A stretch of DNA of 64,000 bases from Annona cherimola. Lineage: Eukaryota > Streptophyta > Magnoliopsida > Magnoliales > Annonaceae. The stretch's first letter is position 1; every line of letters starts with the position of its first letter. Shown here piece after piece: positions 1 to 11,421 of this stretch. The stretch is taken from positions 102,428,095-102,492,094 of the forward strand of contig CM059971.1 in the NCBI GenBank assembly GCA_030490835.1, in the 5' to 3' direction. The translations under genes were made by a program, and so were the position numbers. Under the pieces are notes generated by a model. That model was not told where the DNA came from and ran no database searches. It saw only the letters and a program-made list of their open reading frames with translations.

Positions 1-735
1 AATGATAAAGAATCTTTACTTAGGCTGGCCTTGGCTAATAACCGATGGCAATCCACCAGTGTTCTGTGGTGAAAATGTTTTACTCTGGGTTCATCGGGGA
101 GAATTTGGGATAGAAATCATTAGATTAAAAGAAGTTTGTGTAATGATCTTGCTAGCTTAAGCTTTTTTCACGAAAATGTGAGCCCAACCGTATTTCATTC
201 ATAAATCAAAATTTATAATTTTTGAATATATATTGGTAGATAATGATGCATCGTAGGTTTGGCCAACCTACAATGCATCATTTTTTTTAAATTTTCTTTG
301 GATTTCTTTTTCATTTTTATGTAGGCCCAATGCGGGTGTATCTTTTCGGAATTTCAAAAACAAAGTTTTTTTGAAGTTAAAATAACTTAAATACTTTCAA
401 AAACCATTATTTTTCAAATTTATTAATTTAGAAAAAAATATATGCACATCTTCAAGAATTGTAAATACGTATAAATTTTTGCAAGAACAAAAGACTACTG
501 GGATTAACAAATCGTGACCCAAAAATTTTTAGATCCTGTTATTATGGAACCAGTACAATAATTATTGGTTTTATAAATTATCATGAGCTAAGAGGAAAAG
601 GGTTACATGGAAATTTTTTCAGTACCAAGACAATCAATGGGAAGAAAAAAGAGCTATATGCTAACTTTCACTTAATAAAATTGTACCAAAGAGGTGCTAT
701 ACAATCCAATCACTAACACGTCTGTACAAAATCTT
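1..735. other. 3' flank of the PHD gene, non-coding
   Basis: AT-rich sequence downstream of the PHD-finger gene stop codon. The part next to the gene probably holds its 3' untranslated region. The only structure I see is the short palindrome at 243-281. No open frame with recognisable content was found. Confidence 0.6.
243..281. repeat. 39-bp near-perfect palindrome
   Basis: Two 17-base arms starting ATGATGCAT pair with one mismatch around the loop TGGCC. The core GCATTGTAGGTTGGCCA recurs at about 12039-12055, so this looks like the terminal part of a dispersed element, not a gene-specific signal. Confidence 0.55.
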
Positions 736-3700
736 TCAGCCGATGCTGAAAGGCACGGTGGTTAGAGGCTGCAACCCATCATCCATTGATGTAGCAGCCT
801 GGTCTTTGCAGCATTGGCCACGAGATGGCCCCGACCTACTAGGTTTTCCACATCTTCCACATATGTACCTTGATGGCACCACTTCAAAGTCGTGAATGCC
901 AGCACACCTAGTATGCTGCCACACCCCGCACGAATCACATGCCAACATCCTCTCCCCATCATCGTCCTTCGCCCCGCATGTGCAGTCCACAGTCCAGTTC
1001 TCTATCCCTCTCTCCATCCGGAATTGGTTTAGGCCACTATTTCCCTGGCAACGAGCACGAAACCTCGCCGTTCCCTCAAGGCCAACAAGAAACTTGACAC
1101 GAGTTGAATCATCCACATTCCCATAATCAAGTAGTTCTAAAACTTGCAATCTCTTGAATAGAACATAAGTGTCTTGGAAGGCTTTTGCTGTCTCGACTTT
1201 AAGATCAGCAACACTTGCAGTTACTGGTAATACCATCAACTCTGGAGGAGGCGCCGTGTAGCCCTTCGGCTGATCAGCCAACTCCACTTGGCACAAAACA
1301 CGAATGTTAAAAGGGTTATGTACTTTAGCCGAGCTTGACTGGTAGTCCTTAACAAATTGCTTGCAATCAAGCAGCTTCACAGCTGAGCTATGTGCGAGCT
1401 CGATCTTTGACTGGGGCATATGGTTCCTCATTGTTTCAGGACACAGCAGTGCACTGTACAAGAACTTGAGATCATGGAGGAGCTGCTCTTCTGAAACCAC
1501 TCTTTGGCATGACAGGATTGCCCCAGTGGCAATCTCGCTACAAGAATTACCATCAACTTGCAACCTGCCAGGCAGACACCAGACAGACTTGTTGATCATG
1601 TAGCAGGTAAAAACACATCATTGGAATCACATAATTTCAAAATAACTATACCTGAATTCAGCGACATTCGTCTCTGGGTTGCACCTGGTGCACACTACCT
1701 TGCCATCAAATGATTTCCCACCAAGCCCCTTAAGGCAGTAATCAAGCAGTGCTGGCCAACCAGATCGACAGACAGCACCCCTGAGTGCCCGCCATGAGAC
1801 CCACTGGTTTTTCCCAACCGCAAGGAGGACCTTGATCATTGCGTGTTGCACTCTTTCCACATCGCCCATGGACCACCGTTCCATTAATGCATCTGACGCT
1901 GCTGTCTTGCAGTTTTGTTGCCCTGCAACTTTCTTACGGGTATGGTGCAGCAGACACACGACAAAGCAGAAGAGATCTCTCACGGTGGAGAGCCTCCTCT
2001 CGGAGAGAGAACAGTAGAATGCAACAACGTCCTGGAGGTGAGTAGATGCGGCACGTGAGTGGGTGAAGAAAGGAGCCAAGGGCATTCCGGAAATGGTGTC
2101 AACCGCCTCCTTGTATTGATCAGCAGTGAGGGCATAGCTCCCAGCACCAAATTCATAGCCCCAATTACCATACCAGGGATGACCACCGATGATGGCGTGC
2201 AATGGCCGATATTCCATCCCATATTTCTTCGACACATCCATCACACTGATTTTCCTGATTTTTTTTATAAAAAAAGCTAATTAGTCATCCAAACACAAGT
2301 TACAATAGATAAAATATTACTTGCTTTTCTTATTCTGATTTTTTTAACCTCTTGTTCATGGCATGGTCGAAGGAAAGAACAAAAATGGCATCTCACCTAA
2401 CTCTGAGGAATTTACATAGACGATCCCAGAAGTCCATGATATCACACCCCGAGAGAAATTTAGAGCCGCCTTCTCGGCCATTAACTCGAAGAAGATGCCC
2501 ATATCCATTTGTATGCACCACCCCATGCAAAAGATGCGTTGTCGCTTCCAATTGGTTATAAACCCAATCTTCCACGTCGTCTACTGTAACCTCATGGTTA
2601 CATGATTTGCACCTGCACAGAAGATAGCAGTATTGGTGAGGAAAAGCAGGCCAACTTAACTTTTGTGACTTTGACTAGTCAACATTGGGAATTAACACAC
2701 AATAAGCACGCCACGACAATTCTCTGTCTTGTGCGCTTATCCAGAGAGAGAGAGACTTTTAAAAAGTATAATATAAATATATATACATATATATTATTTT
2801 TATTTTTGCTTGACCTTTCAAGTAATCAGCCAGTAATCAAAAGTCTATTCCTCTCTTTTTGGTATGCAAGGCAATAGACAAATTGCAGGAGAAAATCGCG
2901 GCAAAACATATAGCGTGTATGACTCGAGCATCAACATCAGACCAGCTTGCGGAGAATTGGTAACCTAACGCAAACACCTAACGCCGACATCCCAAGCACA
3001 ATTAGCAACATGATCCATGATCAATTTATCTGTAAGTTACGATATCATTAAAGCAAATTAATTTCAACCCCCCATTTCGTTCCTAAGATACGAGGGGAAA
3101 GATCTGCCATCAGCATCTCAATCTTCACTGCTCAAAAGAAAAGTATCTGTTAAAGATATTCACCTCAAGTCCGAAGAATGCAGCAAGACTCCGCATCTTG
3201 CACAAATCTGATGGTGGCCATCAATAGACCCATCACTGTCGGCTCGTATTATGAAATGGTAACGCTTTCCACAAACTGGATGACCACTCCAACCTGTAAA
3301 AAATATCGAATTTCCCAAAACCCAACTTAGCTCCATCACCATTCATGCCACAGGCAACTTGATCTCTCCCCCAAAAGAATAAACAGCATGTACGCATTCA
3401 AAAAACAAACCCACCCATAAAATAGCATGGTCATGGTTCATTAAATTGGCAGTTCACACCATGATTTTTTTTTTAATTCTTTATGTCCGTAAATTCATGC
3501 CTATCCGAGAATATTCACCACGTTACTGTCCCACTTGTATTCTTGAGTTTAAATAATTTTTATTAACTTTCCCTGGTTTCGTGTTAAGTGAAGAAAATAA
3601 CACAGACACGATATTTTAAAACCTATTATTATTCTTCGCCTTCTAAAGATATGACAAGACTACCTAATTAAAATGACAATCTTAACATTCCTTTTAATCT

Positions 3701-4224
3701 ATGAATTTTTAATAAAACTAGAGCCAGTTGTCACTAAGCCAAACCCAAATCAACTCAAGAAAAACCGGAGTTGGGATTAGATCCCAGCGTTGAACATCTG
3801 GTGGGAACCTGGGAAATCTAATTGCTGTCGAGAAACATGAGGAATGAATAAATAACCAGCAGAGTCGGTGAGTCAACTTACCCACGACTCGACACTGATC
3901 GCAATAAACAGATCTCGATCGAGTCACATCCTCCTCCACCACGTCGAGGCCCACGACGGCGGCCGACGTCGGGCCCAGACCGTCGATCTCCCCGATCCGG
4001 AAGGCGATCTGCCACGTCAGCAGGTGGGGGAAGATGGCTGGCGCAAAGATCGACGAGGGCGGCGGCAGCCGCGCATATCTGGAGAGGAACGAGCGTATGT
4101 TGGACCGGAAGGGCCCGTCGAGGCCGCCGGAGAACGCGTCACCGTCAGACGGAAACGTTAGGAAATCATAGAGATCTGCGGTCACGCGCCTCTTCCTCTT
4201 CAAAGGCCGGCCGTTCACGACCAT
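736..4224 (-). CDS. PHD finger protein, At1g33420-like (MMD1/MS1 family)
   Basis: Predicted nuclear chromatin reader or transcriptional regulator. Exons on the minus strand are 4224-3882, 3293-3164, 2612-2397, 2254-1652 and 1564-736. All borders are GT/AG, phases match, and the sum is 2121 nt (706 residues), close to the roughly 700 residues usual in the family. The N terminus MVVNGRPLKRKRRVTADLYD is the family signature. The C-terminal PHD finger (about residues 621-670) shows a full C4HC3 set: CTC, CDSC, H, C, CGRC. Relatives MMD1/DUET and MS1 act in male meiosis and tapetum development; the At1g33420 branch is less well studied, so an anther role is inference. The last intron could also be spliced at a nearby AG, but only the acceptor before 1564 keeps frame. 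No TATA box is evident in the leader. Confidence 0.93.
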
Positions 4225-5180
4225 CGTAGGGGTCGTCGTGGTGTGGCGGCGAGGTCTGGCCGGATCTAGAGATTTCTTGGCCGTGGGTGACCGGAATCTT
4301 CTTAGGTGGAATCCGGTTTTGGAATATTACTAGATCGGTAGATAAGAGATTGAGAATAAAAAAAGAAAATTAACAAAAAAGAAAAACTAGATTGGGGTAA
4401 GGTTTTCTGTACAACGAAGGAGATGGAATGGAAGGAAGAAAAAGAAGGTTTCTCTCTGTGTGGCTGGCTAGCCGCCCTAATTAGGGTTTCTTCCTTTTCG
4501 GGGACTCGGAAAGCTAGAAGCGGTGACCGTAAATTTTAATTTCTTAGCTGGCCCCTGGGTTTCTTTGTCCTTTAAAAAGTAAGCCCTTCTCCAGTCCGTC
4601 GCCTGCGTATTTTCCACAATCCGTATCCCAGCAGAGTACTGCATCTTGAAGACTCGAACGTATCATGTACTCATATTCTATTTATTCTCCAGAAAATACG
4701 TATCGAGACCTACTCCATTTAGGCCATGTCCAGCAATACCCTTTGTAAAAATATTTAACCCCTTGATTCCTGAATTAAAGTTTTTCTTTCTTTTGCTATT
4801 CCAAGATATAGTCAAAATATTATCGGATTATTCTTTTTTCTTCGTTAATACAAAATTTTCATTGTTTATTACCTGATAGACGGTTTGGATTTTATTATGA
4901 ATGGTTGTTTTACAGCATTCTTTGTGGGTATGTATTTTGGCTTGTGCACGCTAGGAGGTGTTGGCTAAAAGTCATGGTAGAATTACCAACTTGTCCCTGC
5001 TTTTTTAATTTATGCGTTCGTGTTCGGGCTTATCTAGACAAATAAAAATAAGAATAGAGTTTGGAAAATTTACGGAAACGCCCTCGAAGTTTCCGGCAAA
5101 TCGATTCTGTCGTTCCTCGGAATTGGGGAAGAGGCGGTTTCGGAAAACGTTTTGAACAAGTAGGGCGAATTTTTTGGCTA

Positions 5181-5365
5181 GGCGTCCTAAGTCGTAACTG
5201 CGGTGGCCCCTAGCCTCGCATATGAAAATTTTGAAATTTCAGGGGTGGAATTGTAAAAATAGAAAAGCGACACATGCAAGGCGTCCCCGTGGCCACTAGC
5301 TTCGCATTTGAAAATTTTGAAATTTCAGGGGTGGAATTGTAGAAATAGAAAAGCAACACATGCAA
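5181..5365. repeat. two-copy tandem duplication, 99 and 86 bp
   Basis: Unit 1 (5181-5279) and unit 2 (5280-5365) both begin GGCGTCC and end CACATGCAA. They share a long middle with few mismatches. Unit 2 lacks about 13 bases near its start. Confidence 0.8.
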
Positions 5366-5859
5366 GTTCGAAAAATCAAAACCACGTCACAATTTTATAT
5401 GGTTGATAATTGGAATATGTGTAAGCAATTATAAATATTATTTACTTTCAAATAATAACCACGAATTATAGCAATAATCACAGATATAACGGTGTTTTTG
5501 AAGAAATAACAAATATGAACATTCGTTTTATAAATGCCGTCCTCTGTGCATCAATTTTACCCGTGAAAAATATATGACTTTGGCAAATTACTCTTACTAA
5601 TATTTCTTTTTGCTATGTTTATTGAAGATAATGATAGTTTGATACAATTATATTTTTAAACTGTCCTTTAGCGTAAAGCAAACAGAATCATGGTATTTGA
5701 AAACCTGAGAAATTTTGTAGTGTTTATTAAGAAAAAATAATATGTTACGTTGAGGTGCAACCAGCTCCAAATGAGCCCCACGCAATGATTAAATTAAAAT
5801 CTAATCCATTCATCATTTCATTGCATCTACAAGTATTTGTTTGATTAGCAAATCAAGTT

Positions 5860-6110
5860 TCAAAAAATCAAATATTTGCATGAGTTTTATCCCAAAAAAG
5901 TGTAAAATCCATGTAAAAAACTGTCTTATTTACATATCATTTTTAAAGTATGTTTTTAACATTTAAATCATCTAAAATACGCTTTTATGTTGGTTAATAA
6001 TGTCATTAATTATTATTATATTTTAATATATTTGTGAATTAAATTAAGTATTTTTATCATTTGCAGTTTTACACGTGATTATTTATTATATAAGCAGGTG
6101 CAGCACCGTG
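5860..6110. repeat. AT-rich dispersed family D, copy 1
   Basis: Carries the family core near TTTAACATTTAAATCATCTA, then a stretch of TATTATATTTTAATATAT and a tail near TATATAAGCAGGTG. Further copies lie at about 6640, 9340, 13780, 14750, 24055, 43425, 47035 and 47555. Probably a MITE family; the outer ends are not resolved. Confidence 0.5.
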
Positions 6111-6639
6111 CATAGAACTACGCCACACGACTGATGGAAATTTGATTTCAACAACGAAGCGAACTTGGTAGTCCTGTCCGGTGCCTAGCAATAGTCATAA
6201 TACATACCCATGACTTTTTTAATATAAATAATTTGGGAAATTATTTGGTAATTAGTAAATTCTTATCAACGGTGAGTGAAACTGTAAAATCAAACGGACG
6301 TGTCTTCTGGAAACTTTTATTAAATGCTATTTATTAATAGGAATTGCAAAAAGCTGCTTTTAATAAAGCAACTGCCTGAAATTGTATCAAAGATATGGTT
6401 GGCAATTTGGTAAGGCTCTGTCGCGGAATCGTTCAAGTAATAGCATCAGTGATCCTGGCACTGTGTTATTTTACTTATGAAACTCCTTTTCTATATAACA
6501 CTATAACCACCTTCAATTTTGATATATTCATAATCGATGAAAAATTTACTCAATCTAGCATATTTAGTATTATTTATATTATTATGAAAACTGTTTTATT
6601 TGTTTAGTATTGCTGTATATAATGTGTAAATTTAACATA

Positions 6640-6830
6640 ATAAAATAATTCGATACTAAATATCAATTTTAAAATAATATTTTCAACATTTAAACTACTT
6701 AAAACATCACTACTGTATGAATAAATAATTCAAAAAAAATATTATTATATTTCAATATATATGTGCATGGATTTAAACATTTTTACTAGTTATACATAAA
6801 TATATATTTTTAAGCAAATGTGACTCATGC
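6640..6830. repeat. AT-rich dispersed family D, copy 2
   Basis: Core TATCAATTTTAAAATAAT followed by TTTTCAACATTTAAAC, as in the other copies, with the same downstream run of TATTATATTTCAATATAT. Confidence 0.55.
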
Positions 6831-7827
6831 GTATATTTTTTTTACTAGTTAAACAAATAATGTTAAATATAATAAATGAATTGAATTTTACATTAATCAT
6901 CGATCTATTAAAAATGAATAAAGTTACATAAAATCGTTAATAATAACAACATTTGTTGTGAGGGGGAAAGAAAAAGTTGCCCCGATGAAAAAAAGAAAGA
7001 ACGTGCAAGAGCTATGTGAATGTAAGATATTATTTTTTTAGAATTAACCAATACCAAAGATTAGGGAGGTTAATAAATATCATTTTTAACATTGAAAAGA
7101 CTTGAAAGACCTTTTTCCTTTTGGAGCTAAAGGTAACTAGTCTTTTATCTTTCCACTATTTTAAAACCTTTAAGTAGATTTTTAACCTAACTTTAGGATT
7201 GAAATAACTAGAGTTATCATGAATGCATGTTTTAAATTAGTTTTAGGGTATATTTGACTATGTCAAACCAATTTTTTTCATTAGAGATTTTTTACTTTTC
7301 ACAAGTACTCTATTTTTAATAATTTATTCGTATATTTTTATACAACTACTCTTTTTTTCAATCATTATTATATAACTATATATGCAATTAATCTATATAT
7401 TTTAGCTTTATTTTATTTGTACTTCATTATTATGCTTATTATATTATATCGTTTTCTTCTTTTTCAAAATTTTTATATGAACAACTTTTTATTACTTTCC
7501 AAACATACTCTTAAAATAATTCACGGCAAGCAATACATTTTACTTAACCGTAGCCTAGAAAAATCAATACTACAAATAAATGAATTATTTTGAATAAGTT
7601 ATACAATGACGATTATGCTGGAATAGAATGATCATGTATTTGTTTAAATTCAATCGCGATGACAATGAGAAGTGTGTATATGAAAACTTGTAAAACGTTA
7701 TGATTCTAATCCAATCCTAATTCAAATGGTGTTTTAAATCTGGATCAATTTAATTCAAACGATTCATTAAATCAGATTACAACTAAAATGTCTACAAGAC
7801 GTTTTATATTGTTTTTCCATAATTTTA

Positions 7828-8416
7828 GGTTGTGTTTGGCAATTAATAAAACATGTCAAGCTAAAACTTTTCAATCTAAAACTTTTCAATCTAAGGGTGT
7901 GTTTGGTTGGAGGTAAAACTTTTGATGAAAAGTTTTTGGAGTAGAAGTTGTCAAATCAATAGAAAGTGATGTGATATAATAGGAGTAATGATGAGAAGTA
8001 AAGAAAATAAAGTTAAAATAAATAGGTTAGTTGTATGGGTAGTTGTGTAAAAATGATTGAAAAGTAGAGTAGTTTGTATAGAAAAATGTGAAAAATAATT
8101 AAAAAATAGAATAATTATGGAGAGTGAAAAGTTTTAGATTGAAAAGTTTTTGTTGAGACTTTTTTTGCCTAGACAAACACACCCTAAAACTTTTCATTCT
8201 CCACAACTATCGTATTTTTTAATCATTTTTTCACATTTTCCTATACAACTACTCTACTTTTCAATCATTTCTACACAACTATCCACACAACTAACCTATT
8301 TATTTTAACTTTATCATCTGTACTATTCATCATTATCTCTATCATATCACATCATTTGACAACTTTTACTCTCAAAAACTTTTCACCAAAAGTTTTATTC
8401 ATTACCAAATAGAACG
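7828..8416. mobile_element. Tourist-like MITE, outer copy, split by an inner copy
   Basis: The left end GGTTGTGTTTGG (7828) and right end CCAAATAGAACG (8405-8416) bound a 270 to 300-bp MITE whose body reads ACTACTCTACTTTTCAATCA and CAACTAACCTATTTATTTTA. The body is interrupted at 7895-8184 by a second element of the same family in the opposite orientation. Removing that insert and one TAA restores a normal-length copy. Confidence 0.75.
7895..8184. mobile_element. Tourist-like MITE, inner copy with TAA target duplication
   Basis: It begins GGGTGTGTTTGG and ends CAAACACACCC, and is flanked on both sides by TAA (7892-7894 and 8185-8187). Length is 290 bp with no coding capacity. Terminal sequence and TAA target fit the PIF/Harbinger (Tourist) class. 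Of all copies in the window this has the cleanest ends. Confidence 0.85.
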
Positions 8417-8496
8417 TTTTTTCGCGTAGCTTGTACGTGTTAATCTAGTCTCTCATTCATATTAGAGTCGGTGAGTGAATAAATATGAGTAGTGAT

Positions 8497-8680
8497 ACCG
8501 TTAGCCCGGCTAAGTAAATGAGCCACTTAGCCTGTCTTAAAAATTTTATTTACAATAATTTTTTTTTACTTATTTCATTTACTTTTATATAGGAAATATA
8601 TTACATATAAGCGGTACCAATAGTTATATGCGCAATTAACATTCAAGCAAACAACTATTATTTTCATAAGGATAAATTAT
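8497..8680. repeat. foldback family F1, left-half fragment
   Basis: GTTAGCCCGGCTAAGTAAATG followed by a T-rich body matches the left arm of the F1 foldbacks at 8806, 44335 and 59843, but no matching right arm is seen before the next copy begins. Confidence 0.5.
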
Positions 8681-8805
8681 TTTAAAAAGATTTTATCAAT
8701 GTCAACACTTTTTAAATCATTTTTATTTGTATTATTTTTATTATGTTGACTATTACAGTTAGATTTCAAAGTCGAATAAGTTACGGACAGATAAAGATGA
8801 ATGTT

Positions 8806-9162
8806 CCTATTAATCCGAACTAAAAAAAATACTCTACTTAACCTACTTTAAAAAATCCGTTTGCAATAACTTTTTTTTATATACTTGTCTATCTAAGTGC
8901 ATTTAACATATAAACCAAAATTTACCATTTTTTTTATCTATATATATTTGAAAATTTTAAACATTTATGTGTATGTATGTATTTAAAATACCTTTGTCTT
9001 TAAAAAATTTTAAAAAATATATACAAATATCCAAAAATAGTAAAACTTGATTTATATATTAAATTCACTTAAATGAAGAAAAAAGTAAAAAAAAATTGTA
9101 AATAAATTTTTCAATGTGAGCTAAGCAGCACATTTGCTTGATATGTCCAGGCTAATATGATC
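8806..9162. mobile_element. foldback (MITE-like) element, family F1
   Basis: The left arm starts CCTATTAATCCGAAC and the right arm ends CCAGGCTAATATGATC, its degenerate inverse. The interior also pairs, including TTTTATCTATATATATTTG against its partner and AAAATAGTAAAACTTG, which is shared with other F1 copies. The whole element could fold into one long hairpin. No reading frame. Confidence 0.6.
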
Positions 9163-9847
9163 ACTCGTCATAGATAAATAGACATGCCCTCGTAGCTAAA
9201 TATGAGTTCCGCTTCTATATATTATTTATTTTAGGATTTTAATTATTGATGAAAAATCTAATATATTCATTGTATTTAATATTATTTGTTTATCTAGAAA
9301 ATCAAGTTTTATCATGATCAAATATGTTTATAGGTTACATTTATTGAAAAATATATAATCGTGTGTAGATTATAAAAAACACTTAGATGCATTTATACAT
9401 GTATGAGAATGTAACATTATCTTATAAAATTATTTATTCACATAGAATTGATATTTTAAACAGTTTAGATGTTGAAAGTATAACTTTAAAATTGATATTT
9501 AATATTAAATTATTTTATTACGTTGATTTTCAATAAGGTCCAACACATTGATATTAGACAAATAAAAATATTTTCAAAATACTATAAATAATGTTAAACA
9601 AAAATAGATGAAGTGGAGTTTTTATCAACCATTAATATATTAAAAATGGATGCTTCAAAAAAATATATATTAAAAATAGATGATGTTACATAGAAAGAGG
9701 GTTTAATGGAAACGGGAAAGACTAAATATTAGTATATATTAAATTAATCTTAAAAGTATCAATACGAATGGAAAAAATTTAAAATTATTAGCATTAATGA
9801 AAATAAGATTGTTTTTTATTATGGATTTTAATGCCCATGTTTTATTA
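9163..9847. other. intergenic, AT-rich, with family D copy 3
   Basis: Contains an inverse-orientation family D core at about 9340-9520 (AGTTTAGATGTTGAAAG and AACTTTAAAATTGATATT). No gene recognised. Confidence 0.5.
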
Positions 9848-9849
9848 TA

Positions 9850-10132
9850 GATATATTTGTTTCCATAAAAAACTTTTCAAACTAAAACTGTTTAATTTAA
9901 AACTTTTTACTTTCCACAAGTATAATATTTTTAAATTATTTATTTATATCTTCTTATACAACCAATATTTTTAATAGAAATTATACGACTAACTTACTTT
10001 TTAATCATTTATACATAATTAACTATAAAACCAATCTATCTATTTTAACTTTATTCTTTATACTCTTTATCATTACCCATATCATATCATATTCTATCAT
10101 TTCAAAAATTTTCATTCACTTTCCAAACACAG
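9850..10132. mobile_element. Tourist-like MITE, degenerate
   Basis: The left end near ATATATTTGTTTCC and right end CCAAACACAG enclose the typical body (ACTTTTTACTTTCCACAAG, AACTTACTTTTTAATCATTT, ATTTTAACTTTATTC). The ends have drifted and no target duplication is readable. Confidence 0.55.
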
Positions 10133-10498
10133 TTTATATCTAAATAGCATGCTATGTCATCACTCAATACAAATTTGCTACGACAAAACTATGTCTACTA
10201 GAAGTTGTATGTTCAAAAAATAAAGGTTGATTTGATAAGATGAAAAAAATCACCTTTTATATAATCTCGCATATTTATTATTTTATTTTTTATATTATTA
10301 TATTTCCATTCTTTATATATTTTCATACGACTACTATTTTTAATCCATTTTATACCATTTATTCTTAATTGTTGCACATCTTATATTACATTATTTTCTT
10401 ATTTTTAAAATTTGTTCTATGATAAATTTTTTTGATTTTTCAAACCTCTTCATTGAGAGTGCAACTTGGGTTCCTGAACTTAATATGTAAACACACGA
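10133..10498. other. intergenic, AT-rich
   Basis: Contains further scraps of the Tourist-like body (TTTATATATTTTCATACGAC region, 10290-10430) without ends. No gene seen. Confidence 0.5.
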
Positions 10499-10774
10499 AG
10501 AGTGTGTTTAACAATGAGAAAAAAATTATTAAGTTAAAACTTTTCACTCTTTATAGCCACCGTATTTTTAATAATTTTTTAATATCTTTCTATACAATTA
10601 ATCTACTTTCTAATCATTTATACACAATTAACCATACAATTAACCTATCTATTTTAACTTTATTTTTTTTACTCCTCATCATTACCTCAATCATATCATA
10701 TCATTCTCTTCAAATTCAAAAAATTTTACTTTAAAAACTTTTTACCTAAAAGTTTTATCACTTACCGGACACAT
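10499..10774. mobile_element. Tourist-like MITE, degenerate
   Basis: Starts near GAGTGTGTTTAACAATGAG and ends CACTTACCGGACACATATG, with the usual interior (ACAATTAATCTACTTTCTAA). The small open frame inside it is fortuitous. Confidence 0.6.
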
Positions 10775-11169
10775 ATGGAGTCTAGTCTTAAGTTAACAGA
10801 TATTAGCCTTATCTCTAAAATCTCAATGTTGACTCTACTTTCAGAAGTTGGGTTGGAAAAAGGATGGCAATTCCGGTGAATTTTGAGTTGAAATTCGTGT
10901 TAATCTTATTTATTTAAATCCAAATATAAAAATTATATCATCAACTTCAAACTATAAGTGTATTAAAATAACTCTTTGCATAATAGTATATATAAAATAA
11001 TTTACTCATTTCAAGATAATTACCATCCATCTTATAATGAAAAATTAAAAGAAATATATATACTTATATAGTTATATTAGAGACATATATGTCATGATTT
11101 TTTCTATATACATATATATATATATATTAATATTTAAGTTCATGTGTCTATCAATCCAAACGCAACTTA
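10775..11169. other. intergenic, AT-rich
   Basis: No gene or clear element; includes a TA-rich run at about 11107-11127. Confidence 0.5.
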
Positions 11170-11421
11170 GGGGACATTTGTTTACTCCAAAAATATTTCA
11201 AGCTAAAATTTTCAATCTACAACTATTCTATTTTAGTTTCTTTTTCATTTCTTCCAATACAACTAACATATTTTTTATTTTCTATACAACTACTTATACA
11301 TCTAACTTATTTATTTTAAATTATATTTTTTATCCTTCATTATTACTCTTATCATATTACACTATTTTCTTTTATCTCAAAAACTTTTATATAAAAATTT
11401 TATCACTTTCCCAACACACTT
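11170..11421. mobile_element. Tourist-like MITE, degenerate
   Basis: GGGGACATTTGTTTACTCC at the left and CCCAACACACTT at the right, with a family body rich in ACTTTTCAATC-like and TTATTTTAAATTATA segments. Confidence 0.6.

Larger units (their letters stand above)
4225..7824. other. intergenic: PHD gene leader plus repeats
   Basis: The first 300 bases are the probable 5' leader and promoter of the PHD gene (purine-rich stretches, no clear TATA). Beyond that lie a tandem duplication at 5181-5365 and two copies of an AT-rich dispersed repeat (about 5860-6110 and 6640-6830). No supported gene. Confidence 0.6.

Noticed and set aside
896..1603. Plus-strand open frames over the PHD gene
   Set aside because: They are antisense to well-supported coding exons and have no domain of their own.
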